The notes beneath the pieces are model-generated. The model worked only from the letters and a program-made list of their open reading frames with translations. It searched no databases and had not been told where the DNA came from. Made by a program: the position numbers and the translations under genes. From Brevibacillus choshinensis (GTDB taxonomy: Bacteria; Bacillota; Bacilli; Brevibacillales; Brevibacillaceae): DNA of 64,000 bases. Positions 52,796-61,550 of the stretch are shown here, in pieces. The DNA is taken from positions 982,131-1,046,130 of the forward strand of contig NZ_LJJB01000010.1 in NCBI RefSeq assembly GCF_001420695.1, read 5' to 3'. Each line of letters starts with the position of its first letter. The stretch's first letter is position 1.

Positions 52796-53716
52796 CTACA
52801 CAGATCGCTTCTTGGAGACAGGCGTGCCTGATACATAGCTATGCAAGACCATACCCACGATAACCAGCAGCATCCCCACGCTGGACCAAACTCCTGGCAG
52901 GGCCACGCTCAGGAATAGCACTTCGAGAATGACGGCAAAGACAACCTCCCCTGCCTGTGTGGCCTCCACCACAGCCAGCTGTTGGGCATTTCCTTTTGCC
53001 ATGTCAGTCGCTTGAAAGAAGAGAACAGTCGCTACAATTCCGGATGCGAGTGCGACGAGCAGCGACTGGACTGTCTGGCTGCTGCTGGGCGGCCCTTCCG
53101 TCACCATCGCCCAGATGCCGAGCAGTAGCCAAAATGGCAGGCTAGCAATGGTCATTCCGAGCACCCGTTGGTAGGCATCAATCCTCCCTTGGGTAAGCGC
53201 CATCATTTTCCGGTTCCCCAATGGATAAGCAAAGGCAGCTACTACGATCGGAACGATACCAAACATTAGCTCTTTGACCCCGACCGAGCTTGCCTCGTGC
53301 ATCTGCATCAATGCAACCCCCGCCAAGATCAGCAAGGACATCAGCAGACCTTTGTACGGAATTTTCTGACCGAACAGGGGAACGAGTAACGAACCGGCGA
53401 TAATCGTGACCTGCCATGTTCCTGCGATCAACCAGCCAGGACTGTAGATGGCAGCAAAGCAGAGTGGCGCATAGAACAAGACGAAGCCGATGAAGCTCCA
53501 CACCACCCATTGCCACGGATGGGCACGCATCTCCACCCATAGTGGACGTAACCGCCCTCGGAGCCCAACGATCAATAGCAGGAACGGGATCATAAACAAG
53601 TAACGCAAGGAAGCACTGTACAGCCAGCTGCCACCTGATAACTCCATCGCCCTGTTCAATACAAACGTGGTGGCGAAAAAGAGTGATGCCACTACTCCCA
53701 GCATAATTGCCCGCAT
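52796..53716 (-). CDS. EmrE-family (DMT superfamily) multidrug transporter
   Basis: The 306-residue membrane protein has about ten helices and the large EmrE-type family pattern: VASLFFATTFVLNRAMELSGGSWLYSASLRYLF at 8-40 and EATQAGEVVFAVILEVLFL near 245. It is probably a small-molecule exporter or permease. GGGGGA precedes the ATG at 53716. Confidence 0.85.
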   Translation of the reverse strand: MRAIMLGVVASLFFATTFVLNRAMELSGGSWLYSASLRYLFMIPFLLLIVGLRGRLRPLWVEMRAHPWQWVVWSFIGFVLFYAPLCFAAIYSPGWLIAGTWQVTIIAGSLLVPLFGQKIPYKGLLMSLLILAGVALMQMHEASSVGVKELMFGIVPIVVAAFAYPLGNRKMMALTQGRIDAYQRVLGMTIASLPFWLLLGIWAMVTEGPPSSSQTVQSLLVALASGIVATVLFFQATDMAKGNAQQLAVVEATQAGEVVFAVILEVLFLSVALPGVWSSVGMLLVIVGMVLHSYVSGTPVSKKRSV

Positions 53717-53807
53717 GAATATCCCCCACATCCCTAAACAGCCCATCGCTGTTTTTATCTTCTTCCAGTAGGATATCCCGAGCCTTATGGCCTGTCAAAG
53801 TACGCTT

Positions 53808-53843
53808 AAAAAAACCACACACTCTGGGGGAGTGTGCGGGTTT
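53808..53843 (-). terminator. Terminator of the DUF2512 gene
   Basis: CACACTC pairs with GAGTGTG, and the minus strand continues with a seven-T run. Confidence 0.85.
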
Positions 53844-53851
53844 GGTTCCTC

Positions 53852-54214
53852 TTATTCAGTTTCCGTTACTCTGCCTGTCCGAATCAGCCAGCCGTGCTGC
53901 AAATACTCGGCTACACCGAAGAAAATCGCTACGAAACCTGCACCCATCGGGGTAATCCGGGCCGCGTTTGGCAGGATAAAGGTGCTGGCGTACACGATCA
54001 AAAAACCTAAGATAAAATCAGCGGCCGTATTCATCCATAGTGTACCTGGTCGAAGAATCTGTCCTTCCAGCCAATATCCAGCTAGAGCCAGCACAAAACC
54101 TACACCGATCGAGTAATAGAGGGACGAATAATACACTTCCGGAAACAGGGCATCAGCCAGCACCACTATAACCGGACTAACGAGCAGCTTCACCAGTAAA
54201 CCGTCCACGCTCAT
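53852..54214 (-). CDS. DUF2512 membrane protein (YndM-like)
   Basis: The 120-residue protein has four helices (VKLLVSPVIVVLADALF, YSIGVGFVLALAGYWLEG, NTAADFILGFLIVYAST, PMGAGFVAIFFGVAEYL), matching YndM/DUF2512. Function is unknown. GGAGG lies only three bases before this ATG; a GTG two codons in has better spacing and may be the real start. Confidence 0.82.
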   Translation of the reverse strand: MSVDGLLVKLLVSPVIVVLADALFPEVYYSSLYYSIGVGFVLALAGYWLEGQILRPGTLWMNTAADFILGFLIVYASTFILPNAARITPMGAGFVAIFFGVAEYLQHGWLIRTGRVTETE

Positions 54215-54314
54215 CGGCCTCCTTTTTTAGGTTCCTTCAGTATTCCCTATCCTGCATTTCCTACCGCACTATTTTTTACGAATCACTGCCATCACGATGA
54301 CATTTCCTCGTCCC

Positions 54315-55514
54315 TTATCGCTTATTCATTTCCTTTAGGAACGAATTGCTGACCGTTCCTAATCGGCGTATTTTCACGTCTACCTGATACGTCACCGGCA
54401 GCTTGGTAAAGTGAGTGTCCCAATCCTTTTTCAACGATTTCCACGCAGTAGGATCCGCCCGGTGAATGACTTCACCAAAACCGAAAATGTCTACCTTGTA
54501 TTGCTTCTGTACTTTGTTCACTGCCTGTTCCATGAGGCTTCGAACATTCTTTTCGGATATCTTTTCGAGTTCATTGACCGAGCCTATTTTGGTCAGGTCG
54601 ATCTGACATGCGACTTCTCCTACGTTTACCTCGACCCGAGACTGTACTTCCACTTTGGGTTTTCCCCTTTCGACCTTGCCCTTTAACTTGGTATGCGATC
54701 GAATGATCTCCACCGCTAATCTCCCACCGCCTGGGCAGACCAAATGGCCCACGGTGCTCTTTACGTTGTCCTCAATAAAGTTGTAGCCTTTGCTCTCTTC
54801 CTCATTCAGCCAACCAACCAGTTTATCTTTCTTGAACACGGCCAAACCTGTGTATTGCAAAATGGCAGCATTATCGATTTTCTCGACGTTAACTAAGGTC
54901 TGCCCTACCTCATAATCCCCTTTGATCTCCAAACCAGTCAGCACAGGATGCTTTCCTTGACTGACGAGGTCCACTATTAGCTGATCCAGCGTAACCGTGG
55001 TGCTCGGTGCCCAAGCACGTGCAGACGATTCCAGAGAATGGAACAGACTGTTCGCTGGAATTTTCTCGATTGGGGTTAATATTTTTAAAGATTCCTCGGC
55101 TGTATGCTTTCCCTTGGCCACGACGATATAAAAATCCGTGCGCATTTCTTGATCGCGCGTTACAAGATCGAGAACTTCCCCAATCCCTTCTTTGGCCACT
55201 TCTTCCCCAATGACAAAGATTCGCAAATGCGAGGCATAGATTTTCCGGGGGGACACCGTCGTCATTTTACGCAAAGCTTCGAACAATGTAGGCGCCGTCA
55301 CATGATACATCGTGACCGGTGTGCGGCCACTCACCCCTTTATTTGCCGCTACCTCTCCCGGATCGACGATCTGTACGGAAATACGGTACTGGTCATCCGC
55401 CTTGTCGACGCCAAATCCAACAGCAATCGCCAGATCGTTCAATTCACGACGATTCCAGCATCCGGTAAGAACCAGTGCCATGAGGACAACTATGAGAATG
55501 AGCCGATGCTTCAT
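54315..55514 (-). CDS. gerC: Ger(x)C-family spore germination lipoprotein
   Basis: The 399-residue protein has a lipoprotein signal (LTGCWNRREL near 20) and the GerXC pattern: GVDKADDQYRISVQIVDPG, KIYASHLRIFVIGEEVAKEG near 95 and FGFGEVIHRADPTAWKSLKKDW near the C-terminus. GerC supports inner-membrane germinant receptors. It lies 36 bases after gerA. No gerB is present. Confidence 0.93.
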   Translation of the reverse strand: MKHRLILIVVLMALVLTGCWNRRELNDLAIAVGFGVDKADDQYRISVQIVDPGEVAANKGVSGRTPVTMYHVTAPTLFEALRKMTTVSPRKIYASHLRIFVIGEEVAKEGIGEVLDLVTRDQEMRTDFYIVVAKGKHTAEESLKILTPIEKIPANSLFHSLESSARAWAPSTTVTLDQLIVDLVSQGKHPVLTGLEIKGDYEVGQTLVNVEKIDNAAILQYTGLAVFKKDKLVGWLNEEESKGYNFIEDNVKSTVGHLVCPGGGRLAVEIIRSHTKLKGKVERGKPKVEVQSRVEVNVGEVACQIDLTKIGSVNELEKISEKNVRSLMEQAVNKVQKQYKVDIFGFGEVIHRADPTAWKSLKKDWDTHFTKLPVTYQVDVKIRRLGTVSNSFLKEMNKR

Positions 55515-55550
55515 CAGAAAACTCCTTGCTGACTAAGATCTTTACGAAGC

Positions 55551-57074
55551 CTATTGGTTTTCTCCCCGCTTCGGTTTCCTCCTAGGACCGTTTTGCGCTC
55601 GGACAATGTTTTTCTGGCTAATGAGATGGGGCCGCTTCTTCATCATCCAAAGCGGCAATCGAAACAGTGCATCTTTTTGGTCCGGTATATTCATCGGAGC
55701 AAATGGACTCATGTACGGGACACCAAATGTCCGCAAGCTGCATAAATGCAAGACTAAAATGAGCAAACCGACAATGATCCCAAAAATACCAAAGGAAGCA
55801 GCCAATACCATCAACGGAAACCGGAGCATGCGTACAGCAATCGACATGTTGAAGGCAGGCATGACAAAACTGGCGATCGCCGTAATCGAGACCACGATTA
55901 CCATTGCAGCAGACACAATTCCTGCATCTACCGCTGCCGTCCCGATGACCAGCGTACCTACGATGGAGACTGCTTGACCAATCGCCTTTGGCATGCGAAC
56001 CCCAGCTTCCCGCAAAATCTCAAAGGTAACTTCCATGAGCAACGCTTCAAAGAAGGCGGGAAAAGGTACCCCCTCCCGCTGTGCTGCCAAACTGATCAAA
56101 AGCTGCGTCGGAAGCATCTCCTGATGAAAGGTCGTAATGGCTATGTACAAGGAAGGCCCCAATAACGCGATAAAGAAGCTGACAAACCGTAGCCCGCGGA
56201 TAAGTGTACTAATATCCGCGCGCTGGTAATAATCTTCTGCAGCCTGAAAAAAACTAATAAACAATGCAGGAACGACTAAGACAAAGGGTGTCCCGTCGAC
56301 CAAAATAATGACGCGACCTTCTAGTAGTTCCGCTACCGCAACATCCGCTCGTTCGGTGTTGTTCATCGTAGGAAACGGTGTGAACGTCTCGTCCTGAATC
56401 AATTCTTCAATATATCCGGTTTCCATAATGCCATCGATACAGATTCGGTCCAAACGTATACGAACCTCTTCGATGATCTTGTCATTCACAATCCCATTGA
56501 TGTAAGCGATAGCCACATCTGTCTTTGTCACGCTTCCGATTCTGCGAATCTCTATCCAAAGTCGCGGATCTTTGATTCGGCGCCGGATCAGGGCTGTATT
56601 CGTGCGCAAGTTTTCCGTAAAGCCTTCTCGTGGCCCCCGTATGACAGTCTCACCGGAAGGCTCAGTGACATTTCTCTCTTGCCACCCGATCATCCCGATA
56701 GCAAATCCTTGGTCGTATCCTTCAAAAAGAAGAACGGTATATCCAGACAGCAGAAAAGTAAAGAGCGAGTCGAAATCGCAAAGTTCTTGAATATCGCCTA
56801 CGGTCAATACTGACTCCTTGAGAAATAACAGAACGTCATCCGACCTGTCTATCCCTCTGCCCAGCATTGTTCTGGGAAGGTCCACCATGAGGGTTTCGAG
56901 CAGAAAATTTTGAATGGAGACGGTATCAACCATTCCATCGATATACATAATGACTGCTCGCATTTTCCATTCGGTTCCGAACTGAATCTGACGAATGACC
57001 AAGTCGTCGCTATCTCCTAAAACGGTCTGAACTTTTGAGATGTTATCATCTAGGGTTGGTTGGATGTATTCCAT
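55551..57074 (-). CDS. gerA: GerA-family spore germination receptor subunit
   Basis: The 507-residue protein has the GerA soluble N-terminus (to about 285; GDSDDLVIRQIQFG, DVLLFLKESVLTVGD), the EGRVIILVDGTPFVLVVPALF motif near 280, and membrane helices to the end (RGLRFVSFFIALLGPSLYIA, QREGVPFPAFFEALLMEVTFEILREAGVRMP). It senses germinants together with GerB and GerC types. The ATG at 57074 follows GAGAGG at 9 bases. Confidence 0.93.
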   Translation of the reverse strand: MEYIQPTLDDNISKVQTVLGDSDDLVIRQIQFGTEWKMRAVIMYIDGMVDTVSIQNFLLETLMVDLPRTMLGRGIDRSDDVLLFLKESVLTVGDIQELCDFDSLFTFLLSGYTVLLFEGYDQGFAIGMIGWQERNVTEPSGETVIRGPREGFTENLRTNTALIRRRIKDPRLWIEIRRIGSVTKTDVAIAYINGIVNDKIIEEVRIRLDRICIDGIMETGYIEELIQDETFTPFPTMNNTERADVAVAELLEGRVIILVDGTPFVLVVPALFISFFQAAEDYYQRADISTLIRGLRFVSFFIALLGPSLYIAITTFHQEMLPTQLLISLAAQREGVPFPAFFEALLMEVTFEILREAGVRMPKAIGQAVSIVGTLVIGTAAVDAGIVSAAMVIVVSITAIASFVMPAFNMSIAVRMLRFPLMVLAASFGIFGIIVGLLILVLHLCSLRTFGVPYMSPFAPMNIPDQKDALFRLPLWMMKKRPHLISQKNIVRAQNGPRRKPKRGENQ

Positions 57075-57160
57075 GCAAGGCATCCTCTCACTTGCTGCCA
57101 AATCATTACATCCAGTTTTTCCTTTCCAACCGCGTTATAAACGGGTGAGTAACTGCCGCA

Positions 57161-57201
57161 CAAAAAGACCTGTATCACGAGCTCACTCGTGACACAGGCC
57201 T
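57161..57201 (-). terminator. Terminator of the SurA-N-like gene
   Basis: AGACCTGTATCACGA pairs with TCGTGACACAGGCCT with two mismatched or wobble positions, and the minus-strand tail is TTTTTG. Confidence 0.85.
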
Positions 57202-57215
57202 CTCTTCATAGCGAT

Positions 57216-57941
57216 TTATTTTCCTTGTGTTTCTGTCGGTGCTTGGGCACTGTCACCCTCTGCAGCCTCCGCAAATGTCGGATCGTACCATTCTACCTGG
57301 TGATTCTTTTCTATGGTCTCCATCCATTTTCCATAGTTTTCGCCGCGATTGTTCTCAGCAAGTGCCGATTTGATTTGATCTCGTACCTTGTCCAATTCTG
57401 GAGCAGGCGAGCCCATCTGTGATTTGTTCGCATCGTAATACTGCTGGATTTGCTCATCCGTTACCGGGAATGCTTTATCGAGCAATTTATCACGTGTCAA
57501 CAGTACTTCCATCTTTTCGCGCAGCTTTTGCTCGTTCATTCCCATGCTGTTCAAATAATCATGAAAAGCTTGGTCTGAGCCAATTTGCTGCTTCATTGCA
57601 TTAATTTCTTTGTCCAGATCTTCCTTGGTTACCGATATATTTTGCAGTTTTGCTTCCTGCTTAATTAATGATTGGGCAACAAGTTCATTCACCATCTGTT
57701 TTCCGTACAAGTTTTTCATTTCATCGTACAGTTGGTACTGCGTAATGGACGTATCACCGGCCTTGACCAGTATAGGATCGAGATCCTTTTGCCCAGCCTG
57801 GTAAACTCCCAATACAACAAGTCCAAGCAACAGGATGGATGTTGAAAGAATGGAAACATCAAACTTCTTCACGTAGAGATCCTCTCTTTCTTTACCGTGC
57901 AGGAGCGCATGGAAACTTTCCTCTAGACCGCGGTCGCTCAT
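57216..57941 (-). CDS. SurA-N-like membrane-anchored chaperone domain protein
   Basis: From the ATG at 57941 the product is 241 residues: about 30 cytoplasmic residues, one helix (ILSTSILLLGLVVLGVY), then a SurA/PrsA N-terminal helical domain (QYQLYDEMKNLYGKQMVNELVAQSLIKQEAKLQNISVTKEDLD and FPVTDEQIQQYYDANK). No rotamase domain follows. It may chaperone exported proteins. A GTG at 57872 with GAGAGG 8 bases upstream is an equally good start and would make it a 218-residue signal-anchored protein. Confidence 0.75.
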   Translation of the reverse strand: MSDRGLEESFHALLHGKEREDLYVKKFDVSILSTSILLLGLVVLGVYQAGQKDLDPILVKAGDTSITQYQLYDEMKNLYGKQMVNELVAQSLIKQEAKLQNISVTKEDLDKEINAMKQQIGSDQAFHDYLNSMGMNEQKLREKMEVLLTRDKLLDKAFPVTDEQIQQYYDANKSQMGSPAPELDKVRDQIKSALAENNRGENYGKWMETIEKNHQVEWYDPTFAEAAEGDSAQAPTETQGK

Positions 57942-58069
57942 CCGTGAAGAGACCTCGATAAAGGATTTCTTATTTGTCTTCCAGTATAGACGGAATTTAC
58001 GGTAGAAAAATGGAATAGGTTTACACAGGTTTTCCACATTTCACTTATTTTAAACAAGCGACTCCGTCC

Positions 58070-58495
58070 CTACATCAAAAGCCGTGTTAAAAAAGAGGTA
58101 AGAACGGAGGCGATCACAGGTCCCAAGACAGCCCATATTTGCAAAAAGCGCTCTTGCTTTCTTCCTTTATCCCCTTCTATGATCTCTGCTAGGTTGTCTT
58201 TGTACGTCTTCTCGTTGTTCAATAGCTGCATAATGATGTCTTTCTCTTTATCTGTCATCCCTGATTTCAACGAAATTTCTGTTTGCAATTTCGCTAAAGC
58301 TTGCACTAGTTCTGCACGTACTTCCTCCATACGTTCCAGACGATGTTCAATGCGTTCCAGCCATTTTGTGGCTACTGTTACTTTACCCTCTAGCTTGTCG
58401 ATCCGTTCCTCGAATTTATCTAGTCGCTCGTAGATGCGTTGTAAATGATGCTGATCGAAATCTTCTTTTACCGAATCAGCTTGCTCTGGTGTCAT
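58070..58495 (-). CDS. Coiled-coil protein with C-terminal membrane anchor (XhlA-like)
   Basis: The 141-residue protein has a heptad-rich coiled coil at about 15-75 (RIYERLDKFEERIDKLEGKV, WLERIEHRLERMEEVRAEL) and a C-terminal helix (WAVLGPVIASVLTSFLTRLLM). This looks like haemolysin XhlA-type small proteins, but there is no holin or phage gene near. GGAGG precedes the ATG. Function unknown. Confidence 0.7.
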   Translation of the reverse strand: MTPEQADSVKEDFDQHHLQRIYERLDKFEERIDKLEGKVTVATKWLERIEHRLERMEEVRAELVQALAKLQTEISLKSGMTDKEKDIIMQLLNNEKTYKDNLAEIIEGDKGRKQERFLQIWAVLGPVIASVLTSFLTRLLM

Positions 58496-58782
58496 GGGTC
58501 CACCTCCTCCGTCCTTCGTAATATTTTGTATATGAACGCGCGAAAATCATTGCTTGTACGCTTACCCGCTTTACTTCCCTACCTATGAAAAAAGGCTGTG
58601 GTTTACTCTTTTATTCCGCTGTTCACCCAGTCTTTTTGCCTATAAATTCAATGCTTTTTTTAAAAAAGGGACAAATATCGTACGTCATCTGCTCATACCT
58701 TGTCTGGCTAAAAATCATACATTGGATTAGCAGGTGAGTAATTTAACCTCTGCAAAATTCGAAAAAGGAAGGGATAAACACG
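58496..58782. other. Intergenic region upstream of the CotB-like gene
   Basis: I see no gene here. CATACATTGG near 58729 is only a weak match to a mother-cell (SigK) -10, so late sporulation control of the CotB-like gene is plausible but not shown. Confidence 0.3.
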
Positions 58783-59298
58783 ATGGATAAAGCTAGTATG
58801 GATTTGCTCGTAGGCAGATCCGTCCGCGTGGACAGGGGCGGACCGGAATCTAGAACTGGCAAACTGCTGTCAGCTCAAAACGATTACTTTGTGATCTACA
58901 GCGAAAATGACGGAAGAATCGTTTACTACAAGAAAGACCATGTCAAAAGCTTGACTTTGGATTCACGCGAAGTCTCCGACGTTGTTATTGAAAGTAACGA
59001 AGCGGAACAACAACCTGTCCTGCAATACTTCGAAGCAGACAGCTTTATTTCCGTTCTTCAAAGCATGCATCTTTATTCTGTTCAGATCAATCGTGGTGGC
59101 CCTGAAAAAATCGAAGGGGTTATCGTGGATGCCAATGAAAGTGAAGTTACTCTGATTGTCGGTAATGAAGTAGTCAAAATTCTCCCCTTCCACATTCGCA
59201 ACATCAGCTACAGCGGAAAACAGAACAACGATCAAAACAACAACAGCAACAACAGCAACAACAAGAGCAATAAAAACAACAGAAATTCCCGGCGGTAA
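58783..59298 (+). CDS. CotB-like spore coat protein
   Basis: The 171-residue protein has two copies of a coat repeat: VRVDRGGPESRTGKLLSAQNDYFVIYSE (near 14) and VQINRGGPEKIEGVIVDANESEVTLI (near 96), each ending in a YYKKDHVKSL or LPFHIRNIS strand. These match the RGGPE units of Bacillus CotB. The tail is asparagine-rich with basic residues. It is much shorter than Bacillus CotB, lacking the long serine-rich tail. AAGGAAGG precedes the ATG. Confidence 0.82.
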   Translation: MDKASMDLLVGRSVRVDRGGPESRTGKLLSAQNDYFVIYSENDGRIVYYKKDHVKSLTLDSREVSDVVIESNEAEQQPVLQYFEADSFISVLQSMHLYSVQINRGGPEKIEGVIVDANESEVTLIVGNEVVKILPFHIRNISYSGKQNNDQNNNSNNSNNKSNKNNRNSRR

Positions 59299-59309
59299 AG
59301 AAAATAATG

Positions 59310-59345
59310 GGCTCTGCCATTGATTGGTAGAGCCACATTTTCTAT
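59310..59345 (+). terminator. Terminator of the CotB-like gene
   Basis: GGCTCTGCCA pairs with TGGTAGAGCC (one G-T pair) and is followed by ACATTTTCT. Confidence 0.6.
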
Positions 59346-59392
59346 CAGCCTTTTTCTAAGGAGAAAGAGCACGAAGAAAGGAGTGCCATCAG

Positions 59393-59563
59393 ATGTTCAT
59401 ATCCCTTTTCACTATGATGGTTAGTGGAATGCTGTTATTTTGGCTCGTACGACCTCCAGCAGTTCCTCATTCAAAGGAGATTCCAGTAAATACTGACGAA
59501 AGCACCTCATACCATCCTGCTGTCAAGCCAGAAGATCTGGGGTATCTTCATTTACAAGATTAG
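59393..59563 (+). CDS. 56-residue membrane peptide in the coat cluster
   Basis: A short gene starts at an ATG with AAGGAG 9 bases upstream. It encodes 56 residues: one N-terminal helix (MFISLFTMMVSGMLLFWLV), then a polar tail ending EDLGYLHLQD. It lies between two CotB-like genes on the same strand. I do not recognise it; a sporulation role is suggested only by neighbours. Confidence 0.6.
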   Translation: MFISLFTMMVSGMLLFWLVRPPAVPHSKEIPVNTDESTSYHPAVKPEDLGYLHLQD

Positions 59564-59648
59564 GCAAGAATGCGTATCTACAACATCTGAAAATGAAGGT
59601 TAAGAACCGTTCTTGTATCATTTTGCGAGAGAGGAGCTTCGGCATCCA

Positions 59649-60317
59649 ATGAAATACCTAGAATCAATGGTTGGAAAAACCGTTGATCTGGACATTTCCG
59701 GCTCAATCAGACGCACCGGAGTTTTGATTGATTATGGAATCGATGTGGTAGTTATCTATGATGGGAGTAATTACCTGTACGTTCCATTTGGTCATATCCG
59801 AAACGTGAGGCAGTCTGCCACTTCAATAACTGCTTTCATTGAGTCTGAACAAGATCGTGTCCAGACCGAAAACGACCTATCCTACCATAAAATCTTGTTG
59901 GAATCACAGAGCATGCTCTGTCAAATCTTCCTTTCCAAGACACTCTCTATTTCCGGTTACGTCACGCACGTTTACCAAGACTACTTTGTCTTTTCCTCGC
60001 CAGTGCATCACACTCTGTTCATTCCTAACTTCCATCTCAAATGGTTAATTCCTTACCCTGAGATTTCCACAGCGCACACGCATTCCCATTCTTCCCATAA
60101 CACTCACCCCTCCCCTGTCAAGTTCGCACGTACTTTTGAAGAACAGTTGAAACGAATGATAGGTTCCATCGTTGCCTTTGACCTAGGAAGCAATCCTGAA
60201 ATGGTTGGATTACTGCAAAATGTCAGATATCACACTGCTGAGGTCGTGACCGCCAATCAAAAACAGTTTTACTGGAACCTTCAGCATATCAAGACGGCCC
60301 ATTTTGCTGATAGGTGA
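59649..60317 (+). CDS. Divergent CotB-like protein
   Basis: The 222-residue product has three weak copies of the coat repeat: VGKTVDLDISGSIRRTGVLIDYGIDVVVIYDG with YLYVPFGHIRNV near 40, ISGYVTHVYQDYFVFSS near 108, and GSIVAFDLGSNPEMVGLLQNVRYHTAEVV near the end. The RGGPE motif is lost. A histidine-rich stretch (THSHSSHNTH) lies near 148. The ATG at 59649 is 12 bases after AGGAG. The relation to CotB is by pattern and context. Confidence 0.65.
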   Translation: MKYLESMVGKTVDLDISGSIRRTGVLIDYGIDVVVIYDGSNYLYVPFGHIRNVRQSATSITAFIESEQDRVQTENDLSYHKILLESQSMLCQIFLSKTLSISGYVTHVYQDYFVFSSPVHHTLFIPNFHLKWLIPYPEISTAHTHSHSSHNTHPSPVKFARTFEEQLKRMIGSIVAFDLGSNPEMVGLLQNVRYHTAEVVTANQKQFYWNLQHIKTAHFADR

Positions 60318-60370
60318 ACAGATCACTCTATCCCCTTTACCATTTATTACTGGACAATAGTAAAGAAACA

Positions 60371-60404
60371 AAGACGGAACCATGATGGTACATGGTTCCG
60401 TCTT
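60371..60404. terminator. Bidirectional terminator between coat cluster and methyltransferase
   Basis: AAGACGGAACCATG pairs perfectly with CATGGTTCCGTCTT, with TTTG on both sides. Genes converge here. Confidence 0.9.
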
Positions 60405-60440
60405 TGTTCAGAGGAAGTCACGACAGCTGTTTGCTATATT

Positions 60441-61199
60441 TCATGGCTGAGCGATCAAGAAAAACCTGTGTATCGGGATATCTACATAGCCTTCCGACTC
60501 GATCCGCTTATGTAAGGCTAGTAACTCTTCCGCGTAGCGCTCCACTGTGAAATCGAGGATCTGCCATTCAATCGCCTTTACATAATAAATTATTGCACCG
60601 ATGTCGTAGTAACGTGTGAATCCCATTTCTTCCTTTTGATCGAGAATGGTAAAACCAGCCTGCTTCAGCTCATCCACCGCATAGTTGAGGTTCCAGTGCG
60701 CATATAGGTCAGAGATGGGAGCGTCGAGCAAACGATTCAGCTCGAGATTGTCCTGTCCCCCTACCTGTTGAGTGATAAACAAGCCATCTGAAGCGATCAT
60801 TCGATGTAATTCACTCGGTACGTACGATTCATGCCGATTGATCACCAGGTCTAATGAGTGATCAGGGAAAGGGAGGGGGTCTTCTCCATCCGCTTCGACC
60901 ACGGTCACACCCAAAGGCTCAAGGCGGTTACGCGCTACTGTAACATTTGGCGGATAGCCTTCTGTAGCGAATGTCCTCTCCGGGAATGGCTGAAGCAAGG
61001 AAAGTACTTCGCCCCCTCCTGTCCCCATGTCCAGCATGGATGTGCTGCCCTTCATCTGTTTGAGTACGATGCTTGTATAGTTCCAGGACAGCGGGGATTC
61101 TTTCATCCTCCCCGTCCTCGTCAAATAGGAAAAGTCCCAGCCAGTAAAGGGAATTTCCGCTTCTTTTTGAAAATACGTCAACCACTCTTGTTTTTCCAT
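60441..61199 (-). CDS. Class I SAM-dependent methyltransferase
   Basis: The 252-residue protein has the SAM motif I MLDMGTGGGEVLSLL near 56, motif II around FATEGYPPNVTVARNRL, and DHSLDLVINRHESY near 115. It resembles small-molecule methyltransferases. AGGAG lies 8 bases before the ATG at 61199. Substrate unknown. An ABC-exporter fragment lies just upstream. Confidence 0.88.
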   Translation of the reverse strand: MEKQEWLTYFQKEAEIPFTGWDFSYLTRTGRMKESPLSWNYTSIVLKQMKGSTSMLDMGTGGGEVLSLLQPFPERTFATEGYPPNVTVARNRLEPLGVTVVEADGEDPLPFPDHSLDLVINRHESYVPSELHRMIASDGLFITQQVGGQDNLELNRLLDAPISDLYAHWNLNYAVDELKQAGFTILDQKEEMGFTRYYDIGAIIYYVKAIEWQILDFTVERYAEELLALHKRIESEGYVDIPIHRFFLIAQP

Positions 61200-61214
61200 G
61201 TTCACTTCTCCTCT

Positions 61215-61424
61215 TTATGTACACTCTACGTTCCCAACGCTCTGAACTGGGAGCTGACCAACAAACGACATCGCCAGGTACGGGACGAGCCCGAACTGCT
61301 GCTGGGTAAAGACTACGTCGATCGTGTATTTCAGAATGAGAGGATAGACTACCGTGACGGCTGTAACAACAAACAAGGATAGGATGGTCCTGCTAGGTAG
61401 AGTAGGATCAAACCGTTCCGGCAT
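61215..61424 (-). pseudogene. N-terminal fragment of an ABC exporter
   Basis: Sixty-nine codons read like the first helix and loop of an ABC exporter membrane domain (TILSLFVVTAVTVVYPLILKYTIDVVFTQQQFGLVPYL). After SFVG the sequence turns unlike the family and stops. The remaining membrane domain and the ATPase are absent; the methyltransferase follows at once. It looks like a deletion remnant. It lacks a clear ribosome site. Confidence 0.6.
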
Positions 61425-61550
61425 ATATCCTATGATTCATAATCACGAGTCAGACCTAAGACGGAGGCAAAATCATGCTTGGGTACGTTTGGGTCCGTGA
61501 CTTTCCTCTCTATCATAGAAAGCGAACTCATTTCTCAGGAGGAAATACTC

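Noticed and set aside
58070-58495. XhlA-like coiled-coil protein as a sign of a phage lysis module
   Set aside because: No holin, endolysin or phage gene is adjacent; it stands between sporulation-type genes.
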